Positions 26,347 through 35,337 of a stretch of DNA of 43,894 nt are shown in pieces (positions within the stretch are counted from its first letter, which is position 1; each line of letters opens with the position of its first letter). Location: assembly GCA_022769185.1 (NCBI GenBank), contig JALEKG010000049.1, positions 1 to 43,894 on the forward strand, in the 5' to 3' direction. The notes beneath the pieces are model-generated. The model had not been told where the DNA came from and did no database searches. It saw only the letters and a list, made by a program, of their open reading frames with translations. The translations under genes and the position numbers were made by a program. This stretch comes from Dorea sp. GTDB taxonomy: Bacteria > Bacillota > Clostridia > Lachnospirales > Lachnospiraceae.

Positions 26347-26499
26347 TCAGGATTCTCCTTCTGCTTTTTCTTCCTGGTGGATCAGACGGATCAGTTTCTT
26401 TACCATCCCTGAGTCAGACCATCCATCTGCACGATATCTTTCCTCTTCCCTTTCTTTTTTCCGTTCATATTCTTTTTTTCGTCCTCCGTCTGCCATCAT
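26347..26499 (-). CDS. Possible small charged protein, 50 residues
   Basis: A minus-strand frame with ATG at 26499 (second ATG adjacent) and TGA at 26347 encodes a very charged peptide: MMADGGRKKEYERKKEREEE, then a segment DGWSDSGMVKKLIRLIHQ. GGAGCGGAAG lies just upstream as a plausible ribosome binding site. The first half should be a charged helix. I recognise no family. It lies in the 26264-26636 gap, upstream of the metG promoter and divergent from the DUF885 gene. Composition could also be chance in a C/T-rich region, so confidence is limited. Confidence 0.4.
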   Translation of the reverse strand: MMADGGRKKEYERKKEREEERYRADGWSDSGMVKKLIRLIHQEEKAEGES

Positions 26500-26636
26500 T
26501 ACTTCCGCTCCGTTAATTGCTCTTACTCATCAGTCTATTCGGTACTCCTGAAAATATGCCTGCGAATTATATTCTTTCCAGCATGATACCATATTCTTTA
26601 GCATATAGTGATACAAATCATTTTTCAAGGACTTCT

Positions 26637-28427
26637 ATGAAAAAAATATCACCTAAAAAACTTTCTAAAAAACATATTACTGCTGTCGTACTTATTTCCC
26701 TGGCAATTTTAACTTCATCCATCTGTATTTTCAGACATTTAAATCAAAATGCGGATGAGGAATTTTCTGAATATACTCATAATCTCTTCTGTCAGGAAGT
26801 ATCTGGGAGCACCATCACTCTCCACTATACTTTGAAAGATCCGTCGAGCTACGGTATTGAAAATGTTCCGGTTACCTACGGAAGGTGTACTACAGATACG
26901 CGGGCGATCTGCGCCGCTGTAGAAAATGAACAGGCCCGTCTTCATTCCCATAAGCGCTCACAGCTGTCAAAGGAGAATCAACTGACCTATGATGTGTTGG
27001 ATGACTATCTGAGTACATCCCTCTCGCTGGCACCATATTCCCTGTATGAAGAACCACTGGCACCACTGACTGGAACACAGGCACAGCTTCCCATCCTTTT
27101 GTCTGAATACCAGTTTTACACTTCTGAAGATGCGGATACATATCTGGAACTTCTCACAAAGACACCCGAATATTTCCAATCCATTCTGGAATTTGAGCAG
27201 GCAAAAGCAGAAGCCGGCCTTTTTATGGCATCTTACACTGTAGATGATATCGTAAAAGAATGCCGTACATTTGTGAATCTAGGAGAAAAACATTATCTGT
27301 ATTCTTCTTTTACAGAAAGATTAGATGAACTTTCTGATCTTTCGGATGATCAGAAAGAAACCTATGAAAATAAGAATTCCGAATATCTGAAGGAATATGT
27401 TTTTCCTGCATACACAGAACTTGCAGAAGGTCTGAGTGCCCTGCGGACTGCGGGCAAAAATAAGAATGGATTATGTTACCTTCCTGAGGGGAAAAAATAT
27501 TACGAATTTTTGGTTGCCCGCGAAACAGGATCCGATCGGAGCATTCAGGAACTTCAGACACTGACCAGCCGACAGATCATGGAGGACTTGACTGCCATGC
27601 AAGAAACATTATCCAATATTTCCTCCGAACAGATCTCCTCTGTATCTTCAGACCTGTTCAATTCTCAGGGATCTCTCTTGGAAAATAATGAACCATCCTC
27701 CATTCTGGCTGATCTGGAATCTCAAATAGATGGCAATTTCCCAGAACTTCCACCTGTAACCACGAAAGTCAAATACGTACAGGAATCCATGGAAGAATAT
27801 TTAAGCCCTGCATTTTACATGGTACCTGCCATCGACAACACCGAACAAAACGTCATATACATCAACCAGAGTCGTATGACCGATGATATTTCTCTCTTTA
27901 CCACACTGGCACACGAAGGATATCCCGGACATCTGTACCAGAATGTTTACTACGCACACCAGAAGCCTGATCCTATCCGTTGTGTTTTAAACTACAGCGG
28001 ATACACAGAAGGCTGGGCCACCTACAGTGAGATGCTAAGCTATTACTACACACCTCTTTCCCAAGAACAGGCTACACTTTTCCAGAGAAATACTTCTGTT
28101 ATCCTCGGACTATATGCACTCGCAGATATGGGAATCCATTACGATGGCTGGTCCCTTCTGGACACCGTATCATTTTTCCACACCTACGGGATCACCGATC
28201 CCACAACCATAGAAGATATCTATGATCTCATCATCGCCGATCCCGCAAACTATCTGAAATACTACATTGGATACGTCGAATTTCTCGAACTAAAAAAGGA
28301 CGCAGTAGAAAAATGGGGAGAAAACTTTACACAAAAGAAATTCCATAAGGCCGTGTTAGACATCGGACCGACCTCATTTAATGTAATAAGACAATACATA
28401 TTTTTAAAAAGGGACAGGGGATTTTAA
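26637..28427 (+). CDS. DUF885 family metallopeptidase-like protein, membrane-anchored
   Basis: This 596-residue protein has an N-terminal membrane anchor (about 13-30, HITAVVLISLAILTSSICIF) and a DUF885 domain. The zinc-site motif is TTLAHEGYPGHLYQNVYY (HExxxH) with the downstream GYTEGWATYSEMLSYY helix supplying the third ligand. DUF885 proteins are predicted zinc carboxypeptidase/M32-M3-related enzymes acting outside the cytoplasm. I chose the ATG at 26637 because AAGGA precedes it by five bases and the membrane segment follows directly; the in-frame extension to 26517 has no such site. The last residues (KRDRGF) and the stop codon are supplied by REP copy A. Confidence 0.85.
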   Translation: MKKISPKKLSKKHITAVVLISLAILTSSICIFRHLNQNADEEFSEYTHNLFCQEVSGSTITLHYTLKDPSSYGIENVPVTYGRCTTDTRAICAAVENEQARLHSHKRSQLSKENQLTYDVLDDYLSTSLSLAPYSLYEEPLAPLTGTQAQLPILLSEYQFYTSEDADTYLELLTKTPEYFQSILEFEQAKAEAGLFMASYTVDDIVKECRTFVNLGEKHYLYSSFTERLDELSDLSDDQKETYENKNSEYLKEYVFPAYTELAEGLSALRTAGKNKNGLCYLPEGKKYYEFLVARETGSDRSIQELQTLTSRQIMEDLTAMQETLSNISSEQISSVSSDLFNSQGSLLENNEPSSILADLESQIDGNFPELPPVTTKVKYVQESMEEYLSPAFYMVPAIDNTEQNVIYINQSRMTDDISLFTTLAHEGYPGHLYQNVYYAHQKPDPIRCVLNYSGYTEGWATYSEMLSYYYTPLSQEQATLFQRNTSVILGLYALADMGIHYDGWSLLDTVSFFHTYGITDPTTIEDIYDLIIADPANYLKYYIGYVEFLELKKDAVEKWGENFTQKKFHKAVLDIGPTSFNVIRQYIFLKRDRGF

Positions 28428-28474
28428 ATTGGGGACGGAGGATTTTTTAAAATCCTCCGTCCCCAATTTAAAAT
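28406..28474 (+). repeat. REP-like element, copy A
   Basis: An AAAAAGGGACAGGGG unit is followed by a perfect palindrome with 26-bp arms (28421-28446 and 28449-28474) whose inner core is GGGACGGAGGATTTT. It overlaps the last seven codons of the DUF885 gene, provides its TAA stop, and ends four bases before the stop of the convergent potCD gene. It probably acts as a bidirectional terminator. Confidence 0.9.
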
Positions 28475-28477
28475 TTA

Positions 28478-30376
28478 TTATTCTGCGTTGCTTGCTGCAA
28501 TTTTTACTTTACTCCACAGGTTACTGATTATTTTTTTGGTATCTTCGTTGTATACAAAGACTTCGTCGTTTGGATTATCTGTCCGCGGGATATATGCATT
28601 GATTCCTTCGAAATCGCCGCCTTCTCCGGCCAGCTCTTGCATAACTTCTTTATTGGGTGATGTGTATCCTACATAGCTTGAGTTGTCATATGCTCCGTCA
28701 TAGTCACTGGCAAAGTTGATGAATGCATGTGCCAGTTCTGGGTTTTTAGCAGTCTTTGGAATAACCATAGCGTCGGACCACAAATTAGTTCCACTTTCTG
28801 GCATATAGTAACCCATATTTTCATTTTCACTCATGACGTATGTTGCATCACCGGAATAGATTAAGCCCAGTGCTTTTCTTCCCTGTGCCATATTATCGAT
28901 AATCTCGTCTGTTACGATCTCTGGTTTCATAGTCTGTACGCATTGTACCAGCCACTCATAGGCTTCCTGAATTTCTGCTTCATTCTCGGTATTCATGGAA
29001 TAACCGAGTGCCTTGAGTGCCATCATGAAGGAGTCTCTTTCAGAATCGTAAAGATAGATTTCACCGCGGTATTTTTCATCCAGGAATATGTTATATCCCT
29101 CGTTTTCCAGATCTTTGATATCTACTTTTGTTTTATCATATACGATTCCTACGGTTCCCCAGAAATATGGTACCGAGTATTCATTTTCCGGATCGTACGG
29201 AAGACCTTTGACCGCATTATCTAATTTGTCCAGACAGTCTAATTGAGAATGATCCAATTTCTGCAGATATTCTTCATCAATCAACCTCTGGATCATATAA
29301 TCGCTTGGCACCAGGATATCATAGGATTCCCCATTTGCAACTTTGATGTACATCTGCTCATTGGAATCAAAATTTTCCATAACAACAGATGCCCCCGTCT
29401 CTTCCTCAAAATCTTTGATGATATTTTCTCCGGTATATTCGCCCCAGTTGTAAATATGAAGGGTCTGTCCTTCGTATGGCCGTTCAGCTTCGTTACCACC
29501 GATCCTGATGAAACATACAAGGATTGCCAGAGCACAAATCATTGCTGCCGCAGCTCCCAATGCTTTTTTCTTTCCACCCCGGCTTCTGTTTTTCGCTGCA
29601 TGTCTGGCTGCGATCATTGGGCCTACATTGATCAGGACCAGTGCAATCGTAATGATAATTACCACAAGCGTAGAAATCGCATTGATACTTGGATTCACAC
29701 GTTTGCTCATGGTATAGACCATAATACTTAAGTTCTTTACACCTCTTCCTGTTACAAAATAAGAAATAATAAAATCGTCAACTGACATGGTAAATGCTAT
29801 CAACGCACCTGAAACGATTCCCGGCGTGATCTGTGGCACTACTACTTTCGTCAAAGCCTGCCAGGGAGTCGCACCTAGATCCATTGCTGCATCGGCAAGG
29901 TTCGGGTCCAGTGAACGTATTTTGGGCATGACAGAGAGCATTACGTAAGGAATACAGAATGCAATGTGCGCAAGAAGCATTGTTGCATATCCTTTTTCAA
30001 TCCGAAATGTAATGAATAACAGCATGAATCCAATCGCAGTTACAATCTCCGGATTCATAATCGGAAAATTATTCACCTGCTCCATCAAATCCCGGATGAT
30101 TTTTTTGGAATGGCTGATTCCGATCGCTGCAATTGTTCCTACGACTGTCGATATAAATGTCGCAAGGAGCGCAATACTGAATGTTGTATACAATGCTTCC
30201 ATCATATCCTGCGAATCCAGCATATGCTGATACCAGCGCAGGGAAAATCCGGTAAAATGTGTCAGGGATTTTCCATCGTTAAAGGAAAAGATTATCATAT
30301 ATACGATAGGAAGGTAGAAAAACACAATCATCAGTACCATCAATATTTTCCCAAAAGGTCGTTTTGATTTTTTCAT
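28478..30376 (-). CDS. potC: PotC-PotD fusion: polyamine ABC permease fused to substrate-binding protein
   Basis: This 632-residue protein joins two normally separate parts. Residues ~1-265 are an inner-membrane permease with six membrane segments and the EAA loop (DAAMDLGATPWQALTKV). A linking membrane segment follows (AAAMICALAILVCFIRIG). Residues ~300-632 are a PotD-type binding protein (TLHIYNWGEYTGENIIKDFE, SYDILVPSDYMIQRL, GLIYSGDATYVMSEN). The binding domain is therefore tethered outside the cell. The ATG at 30376 has AAGGAGG nine bases upstream and lies four bases after the potB stop. Last gene of the polyamine importer operon; spermidine/putrescine specificity is by family. Confidence 0.93.
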   Translation of the reverse strand: MKKSKRPFGKILMVLMIVFFYLPIVYMIIFSFNDGKSLTHFTGFSLRWYQHMLDSQDMMEALYTTFSIALLATFISTVVGTIAAIGISHSKKIIRDLMEQVNNFPIMNPEIVTAIGFMLLFITFRIEKGYATMLLAHIAFCIPYVMLSVMPKIRSLDPNLADAAMDLGATPWQALTKVVVPQITPGIVSGALIAFTMSVDDFIISYFVTGRGVKNLSIMVYTMSKRVNPSINAISTLVVIIITIALVLINVGPMIAARHAAKNRSRGGKKKALGAAAAMICALAILVCFIRIGGNEAERPYEGQTLHIYNWGEYTGENIIKDFEEETGASVVMENFDSNEQMYIKVANGESYDILVPSDYMIQRLIDEEYLQKLDHSQLDCLDKLDNAVKGLPYDPENEYSVPYFWGTVGIVYDKTKVDIKDLENEGYNIFLDEKYRGEIYLYDSERDSFMMALKALGYSMNTENEAEIQEAYEWLVQCVQTMKPEIVTDEIIDNMAQGRKALGLIYSGDATYVMSENENMGYYMPESGTNLWSDAMVIPKTAKNPELAHAFINFASDYDGAYDNSSYVGYTSPNKEVMQELAGEGGDFEGINAYIPRTDNPNDEVFVYNEDTKKIISNLWSKVKIAASNAE

Positions 30377-30380
30377 ATGA

Positions 30381-31217
30381 TTATGCCTCCTTTCCACCCT
30401 GATTTCTGATCTCGATCTTGCGTACTGCCATCATCAGAAGCATCATGATGACTGCCATGATCATAGAGATCGCACTTCCGAAGTTCCACTCTCCAACCGT
30501 AATAAACTGGTTTTCGATCATATTTCCGATTAAAAAATACTGTCCTCCGCCAAGAAGCTTCGGAATAAAGAAGGAACTGACTGCCGGCAGAAATACGAGA
30601 GTAATTCCATTGATTACCCCCGGAAGTGACAACGGCAGAGTCACCCTGCGGAAGGTCTGCACCGGACTTGCTCCCAGATCCGCGCTCGCCTCCAGAAGAG
30701 AATTATCCATCTTGGACAGCGACGTCTGGATCTGCAGGATCATAAATGGCAAAAAGTTGTACACCATTCCCAACAGGACAGCACCCTCCGTATAAAGGAG
30801 CTCTGTATTTCCAAGCCCGAAAATACTCAAAATTCTCTGAATCAGACCGTCTTCGCTCAAAAGACCGATCCATGCATAAGTTCTTACAAGCATGTTGATC
30901 CACATTGGAATCGTAATGCCAAGTACCAGAAGATTCTGCACTTTCTCACTACTTTTTGAGATAAAATATGCTGCCGGATAGCCCAGAAGCAGACAGATAA
31001 TGGTTGTTTTTACTGCAATCAAAATGGAGCGCCAAAGTATTAATAAAAAGTCTGGGTCGGTAAAAAACTTTGCATAATGCTCCAGCGTAAAGGAAAATGC
31101 GATAATGCTGTTGCCCTGATTGGTAAAGGAATACAGGGCGATCAGTGCCATCGGAAGCACCAGCATCAACGCAGCCCATACAATATACGGGATTGCCAGC
31201 TGTGAAAATCGTTTCAT
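30381..31217 (-). CDS. potB: Polyamine ABC transporter permease PotB
   Basis: This 278-residue permease has about six membrane segments and the EAA loop LLEASADLGASPVQTFRRVTLPLSLPGVING that contacts the ATPase. It pairs with the PotC part of the downstream fusion. Its ATG shares a TAATG junction with the potA stop, with AAAGGTGAG just upstream, so translation is coupled. Length and topology are normal for PotB. Confidence 0.94.
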   Translation of the reverse strand: MKRFSQLAIPYIVWAALMLVLPMALIALYSFTNQGNSIIAFSFTLEHYAKFFTDPDFLLILWRSILIAVKTTIICLLLGYPAAYFISKSSEKVQNLLVLGITIPMWINMLVRTYAWIGLLSEDGLIQRILSIFGLGNTELLYTEGAVLLGMVYNFLPFMILQIQTSLSKMDNSLLEASADLGASPVQTFRRVTLPLSLPGVINGITLVFLPAVSSFFIPKLLGGGQYFLIGNMIENQFITVGEWNFGSAISMIMAVIMMLLMMAVRKIEIRNQGGKEA

Positions 31218-32794
31218 TAGTAGCTCACCTTTGACATCACATGGATATCTTCCGGGAAGAATGTCAGTCCGACCTCCTGACCTTCCTCCGAATAATCCGT
31301 CGTATGGATCTTGAACTCGCGCCCCGTGGTTGAGAATGTAATCTTATATACACCTTCCTTTACCTGGTCTGGCTCGAAATCGTAATCCACACTGATATCG
31401 ATACTCTGATCTTCATCACTCAATTTCCATCCCTGTGCATTTGCCCAAGTCTTAAGATCCGTATCCAGGGCCTGGGATTCGGTAATCTCGTCCACCGTCT
31501 TAAAGAAATTAAATGCCATGATTGCTTCATTTGCCTTCTCATTTTTCACAAATGGCTGATTGACTACAAAAATGTTTTTCTCAATGCTTGTCCCGTTTGC
31601 CGTAGAGAATACGACCGGATACTGTCCCTCTTCTTCCTGAAGATCATACTCAATCTTTGCAATGGAAATGTACTCGTCACTCTCCGTCTCCCATGCCTGC
31701 GCATTAGAAAGCGCAATAATCTCCTTATCATCCAGTTTTGCGACATCCTCTACATCCACATAGAAATTGTTAGCGCTGATCTTCTCTTTGCCATCTTCAC
31801 TGGTCACATCCTGATTCCGGATGACGCGCATGTTAACCGTCACGCTGGTACCCGGAACCGTCTCGACCATGATCTCATAGTGAACCCCCTTAAAGAGCAC
31901 GCTTAAAACTTCTCCCGTCATTTTTCCATCTTTAACATCCACGATGTCAATATCCTCCGGACGAATGACCACATCTACCGGCTCACGCTCTTTAAATCCA
32001 AAATCTACACAATCAAAGGTGATATCATCGAAACGTACCTTGTAATCCTCCAGCATCACACCCGGGATAATGTTACTCTCACCGATAAAGTTCGCCACAA
32101 AACGATTTGCAGGCTCATTGTAAATCTCCTGCGGTGTTCCGACCTGCTGGATCTCTCCACTCTTCATAACTACAATCTTATCCGACATAGTAAGGGCTTC
32201 TTCCTGATCATGTGTTACGAAGATAAATGTAATTCCTACCTCTTGCTGAATGCGCTTCAATTCATACTGCATCTCTTTTCGAAGCTTCAGATCCAATGCC
32301 GCCAGTGGTTCATCTAAAAGCAGCACTTTTGGCTCATTGACCAGCGCTCTCGCAATTGCGACACGCTGCTGCTGACCTCCGGATAACAGCGTCGTATTCT
32401 TATCCTCATATCCTTCCAGACCGATCAGCTTTAACATCTTCATGACCTTCTGATCGATAATATCCTTACTCATTTTTTTGATCTTCAGACCAAACGCAAT
32501 ATTTTCATATACGCTAAGATGCGGAAATAATGCATATTTCTGGAACACCGTATTCAGCTCACGCTCATACGGTGGTTTCTGACTGATTTCCTCTCCGTCA
32601 AAAATAACTTTACCTTCATCTGCCTCCAGGAAGCCTCCCAAAATTCTAAGAAGTGTTGTCTTACCACAGCCGCTCGGACCAAGCAGTGTTACAAATTCAT
32701 TTTCATAAATATCCAGATTGATTCCCTTTAAAACAATCTGACCGTCAAAATTCTTTACAATATTCCGAAACTCAATCAGCTTCTTTTCTTCCAT
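31217..32794 (-). CDS. potA: PotA, polyamine ABC transporter ATPase with a large insertion in the TOBE domain
   Basis: This 525-residue protein (family norm ~350-370) has an ATPase domain: Walker [16 protein letters not shown]-loop [11 protein letters not shown], signature [16 protein letters not shown], Walker [14 protein letters not shown]-loop FVTHDQEEA. The TOBE domain starts at IRPEDIDIV but is interrupted after [11 protein letters not shown] by about 185 extra residues, and resumes only at the C-terminus with [16 protein letters not shown]. The insertion contains two similar blocks, opening [11 protein letters not shown] and [11 protein letters not shown], each ending in a strand-rich FST segment, like Ig-type beta sandwiches. 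GGAG seven bases before ATG. Second gene of the operon. Confidence 0.94.
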   Translation of the reverse strand: MEEKKLIEFRNIVKNFDGQIVLKGINLDIYENEFVTLLGPSGCGKTTLLRILGGFLEADEGKVIFDGEEISQKPPYERELNTVFQKYALFPHLSVYENIAFGLKIKKMSKDIIDQKVMKMLKLIGLEGYEDKNTTLLSGGQQQRVAIARALVNEPKVLLLDEPLAALDLKLRKEMQYELKRIQQEVGITFIFVTHDQEEALTMSDKIVVMKSGEIQQVGTPQEIYNEPANRFVANFIGESNIIPGVMLEDYKVRFDDITFDCVDFGFKEREPVDVVIRPEDIDIVDVKDGKMTGEVLSVLFKGVHYEIMVETVPGTSVTVNMRVIRNQDVTSEDGKEKISANNFYVDVEDVAKLDDKEIIALSNAQAWETESDEYISIAKIEYDLQEEEGQYPVVFSTANGTSIEKNIFVVNQPFVKNEKANEAIMAFNFFKTVDEITESQALDTDLKTWANAQGWKLSDEDQSIDISVDYDFEPDQVKEGVYKITFSTTGREFKIHTTDYSEEGQEVGLTFFPEDIHVMSKVSY

Positions 32795-32815
32795 CTCACT
32801 TCTCCCTTCTTTTGT

Positions 32816-33349
32816 CTAGAACATCGGTGGCGTAGTAATCCACAGTATCTTCGCCACACTGTTGCCATGATTATATAGATAATGGCTCTTGGAGCCATCC
32901 ATATAAAAGGTTTCATGCGTCTTGGCCTTATACTTCTTACTTCCGCACACAATCGTCACATTTCCTTTTAAGACATATCCAAACTCTTCTCCCTGATACG
33001 CCGACAAAACATGACTCTTTTTGTGCGGATAAAGAGTCAGAAGAATTGGCTCCATCTGATTCTTCTGCGCATTCGGGATCACCCACTCCACCTGGTAATC
33101 CTCCTGCTCATCCACAAAAAAATCCTGTGTGGAAAAAACGATCTGCCGCTCCTCTTCCTCATGAAAAAAATCCGACAGATTACTTCCAAGCGCCTCCAGA
33201 ATATCCTCAAGCGTCGCAATACTCGGCGCTGTAAGGTTCCGTTCCACTTGCGACAAAAACCCCTTCGTAAGCTCACAGCGCGAGGCCAGATCCTCAAGCG
33301 TCAAGTCATTCTGCAGCCGCAGCTCCCTAAGTTTTTTCCCGATATCCAA
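32816..33349 (-). CDS. XRE-cupin regulator of the polyamine importer
   Basis: This 177-residue protein has an N-terminal helix-turn-helix (KLRELRLQNDLTLEDLAS, then GFLSQVERN) and a C-terminal cupin_2 domain (about 100-175, YQGEEFGYVLKG, SKSHYLYNHG). This architecture is that of PuuR-like regulators, which sense polyamines or related small molecules. The start is a TTG at 33349, preceded by the strong AAAGGGAGGTG. It is first in the operon, 21 bp before potA, so it most likely controls its own promoter and the importer. Confidence 0.9.
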   Translation of the reverse strand: MDIGKKLRELRLQNDLTLEDLASRCELTKGFLSQVERNLTAPSIATLEDILEALGSNLSDFFHEEEERQIVFSTQDFFVDEQEDYQVEWVIPNAQKNQMEPILLTLYPHKKSHVLSAYQGEEFGYVLKGNVTIVCGSKKYKAKTHETFYMDGSKSHYLYNHGNSVAKILWITTPPMF

Positions 33350-33411
33350 AACAGCACCTCCCTTTGTTTTCTAATACTATACTTTTTTTTTAGAAATTGT
33401 TCACCATCTCT

Positions 33412-33439
33412 ATTATACATAGAACGCAGAATAATGCAA
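33412..33439 (-). promoter_or_regulatory. Promoter of the regulator-pot operon
   Basis: Minus-strand TTGCAT (33434-33439) and TATAAT (33412-33417) with a 16-bp spacer. The leader before the TTG start is about 55 bases. Confidence 0.65.
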
Positions 33440-33514
33440 CGCATTTTATGTAAAAAAATTACGTATTTTATCGAAGTTTCGCTCTATGAAAACGCAGCTT
33501 CTATAATACAAAAA

Positions 33515-33552
33515 CTTCCGGTGATCCACTTTATATCGTGGATAACCGGAAG
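33515..33552 (-). terminator. Terminator overlapping the 3' end of the RluA-like gene
   Basis: CTTCCGGT and ATCCAC blocks pair with GTGGAT and ACCGGAAG on either side of one mismatch, with an 8-base loop and TTTTT following on the minus strand. The stop codon lies in the loop. Confidence 0.8.
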
Positions 33553-34232
33553 CTCATGGGCTTATGCGTCCGCGGATGCTGGAACTCGAGCCGGTATGCA
33601 CACAGGCAGATCTGCTGCCATCCGCTGGTATTTCCGGCATTCGGATTATACTTCGTATCCCCAATAATCGGACAGCCAAGATTCGCAAGCTGCACACGGA
33701 TCTGGTGGTGCCGGCCTGTGTCCAGATGAATCTCTAGCTCGATAGGGGACGGAGGATTTTTAAAAATCCCCCGTCCCAAATTAAAAATCCCCTGTCCCTT
33801 TTCGACAATTTTATAATGTAGTCTCGCGTTTTTTGCCCCTTCTGTGTTTTTATCACAGATTCTGGAGGTATTTGTTTTTCCGTTTTTCACCATGTAATTT
33901 TCCACAGTATCTTCTTCTTTGGGCGGATATCCGTCTACGAGTGCACGGTAGTATTTTCCAAATCCTTGGGTTTGCAACTGTCGATTCAGTTCTTTTGCGG
34001 CTGCCGGTGTTTTGGCAAATACAAGGATTCCAGTAACCGGCTGATCCAGCCTGTGGATTACGGCAAGGTATGGTTCTCCTTTTGCCGGCTGGTTCTGATA
34101 TATATGATTTTTCAGCAGACTTACCATATCTGGATTTCCGATACTTCTACTCTGTGTAGCAATGCCGGACGGTTTTACACACACAAGAATTTCCTGATCT
34201 TCATATAATATATTCAATGTATCTGGCTGCAT
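33531..34232 (-). CDS. RluA-family pseudouridine synthase carrying an in-frame REP insertion
   Basis: This 233-residue RluA-type enzyme has the catalytic Asp in VIHRLDQPVTGILVFAKT (about residue 62), the GKYYRALVDG strand and the C-terminal core HLDTGRHHQIRVQLANLG. It isomerises uridine in rRNA or tRNA; the target is unknown. Between RLHYKIVE and IELEIHLDTGRHHQIR the gene contains a complete REP-like element (copy B). It adds about 19 residues (KGQGIFNLGRGIFKNPPSP) in the only frame without a stop. The rest of the protein is intact, so it may remain functional with an enlarged loop. No S4 domain is present. Confidence 0.88.
   Translation of the reverse strand: MQPDTLNILYEDQEILVCVKPSGIATQSRSIGNPDMVSLLKNHIYQNQPAKGEPYLAVIHRLDQPVTGILVFAKTPAAAKELNRQLQTQGFGKYYRALVDGYPPKEEDTVENYMVKNGKTNTSRICDKNTEGAKNARLHYKIVEKGQGIFNLGRGIFKNPPSPIELEIHLDTGRHHQIRVQLANLGCPIIGDTKYNPNAGNTSGWQQICLCAYRLEFQHPRTHKPMSFRLSTI
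33745..33800 (-). repeat. REP-like element, copy B, inside the pseudouridine synthase gene
   Basis: In the minus orientation: AAGGGACAGGGGATTTTT, a short spacer, then GGGACGGGGGATTTTT and AAAAATCCTCCGTCCC. The hairpin carries one mismatch relative to other copies. It lies in frame in the coding sequence. Confidence 0.92.
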
Positions 34233-34336
34233 CTTGAAATCTCCTTCGGTTTTTCAATTCTTTTCTTTATCATTTAATCATAGTGTGCTAAAATATGCAA
34301 GATAACACATCTGTCACATCGGAAAGGATTGTAATT

Positions 34337-35299
34337 ATGGATTATATTTTACTGATTCTTGGTTTTGTTTTGTTGGTCAAGGGCGCAGACTTCTTCGTAG
34401 ATGGAAGTTCCAGTGTCGCTAAAATTTTAAAAATACCTGCCATTGTTATAGGACTGACGGTTGTTGCTTTCGGGACAAGTATGCCTGAGTTATCGGTCAG
34501 TGTAACCGCCGCAATCCGGGGCAGTAATGATCTTGCAGTCAGTAATGTTCTCGGTTCCAATATTTTTAACCTTTTGGTTGTACTGGGCTGCTGTTCGCTG
34601 GTAAAACCAGTTCAGGCAAAATGGTCTTTATTAAAGAAAGAATTTCCGTTTTCTATTTTCATTGCAGTTATTTTGTTATTGGTAGATTCTGATTTTTCTA
34701 TTGCAAAAATCATAGACGGAAACAGACCATTTGTTCTCGGACGCATGGCCGGTCTTTTATTTCTTATCCTGTTTGCAATTTATATTTATGCAACAGTTCG
34801 GACTGCCCTCCATTCCCGCGAAGACAATTCCGAAGAAGAGGACTATAAAATGATGTCTCCAATAAAAAGTGCTATTTTTATTCTTGTGGGACTTGCCGGA
34901 ATCGTCTGGGGCGGTGACCTGGTCGTAGACAGTGCCTGCAATATTGCGGAAACATTTGGCCTAAGTCAGACATTTATCGGTCTGACCATCGTTGCCCTCG
35001 GGACATCTCTTCCCGAACTTGTCACTTCCATGGTGGCTGCAAGCAAGGGGGAAAATGACCTCGCAGTGGGGAATGTGGTTGGATCCAACATTTTTAATAT
35101 TCTGCTGATCCTCGGCATTTCTTCAGTCATTACTCCAATTACACTGGATGTGACTGCCGTTTATGATACTTTGATTCTGATTGCTGCCAGCCTGATTGTC
35201 TACATATCAGCAATCAGCAAACGAGAAATCCAGCGAAAGGAAGGTGCCTTCTTCCTGTTGGCATATCTGGCTTTTTTCGTTTATGTTTTATTACGATAA
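34337..35299 (+). CDS. Ca2+/cation antiporter, CaCA family (YrbG-like)
   Basis: This 320-residue membrane protein has about ten segments and the two inverted alpha repeats of the family: VVAFGTSMPELSVSVTAA with GSNDLAVSNVLGSNIFN, and IVALGTSLPELVTSMVAA with GENDLAVGNVVGSNIFN. It should exchange Ca2+ or Na+ for H+ or Na+ across the membrane. The ATG at 34337 is preceded by GGAAAGGA; an earlier in-frame ATG has no ribosome site. A weak -10 (TAAAAT, 34289-34294, with TG one base upstream) lies ahead. No terminator separates it from the proS promoter four bases after its stop. Confidence 0.93.
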   Translation: MDYILLILGFVLLVKGADFFVDGSSSVAKILKIPAIVIGLTVVAFGTSMPELSVSVTAAIRGSNDLAVSNVLGSNIFNLLVVLGCCSLVKPVQAKWSLLKKEFPFSIFIAVILLLVDSDFSIAKIIDGNRPFVLGRMAGLLFLILFAIYIYATVRTALHSREDNSEEEDYKMMSPIKSAIFILVGLAGIVWGGDLVVDSACNIAETFGLSQTFIGLTIVALGTSLPELVTSMVAASKGENDLAVGNVVGSNIFNILLILGISSVITPITLDVTAVYDTLILIAASLIVYISAISKREIQRKEGAFFLLAYLAFFVYVLLR

Positions 35300-35302
35300 G
35301 CC

Positions 35303-35331
35303 TTGACAAACCAGCATAGTTCGATTAAAAT
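35303..35331 (+). promoter_or_regulatory. Promoter of the proS T-box transcript
   Basis: TTGACA (35303-35308) and TAAAAT (35326-35331) with a 17-bp spacer, beginning four bases after the antiporter stop codon. Confidence 0.8.
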
Positions 35332-35337
35332 TATGGT

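Noticed and set aside
33412..33552. Terminator between the RluA-like gene and the pot regulator as a shared bidirectional signal
   Set aside because: Both genes are on the minus strand, and the hairpin has a T-run only on that strand beyond the RluA stop, so it serves the RluA-like gene alone.
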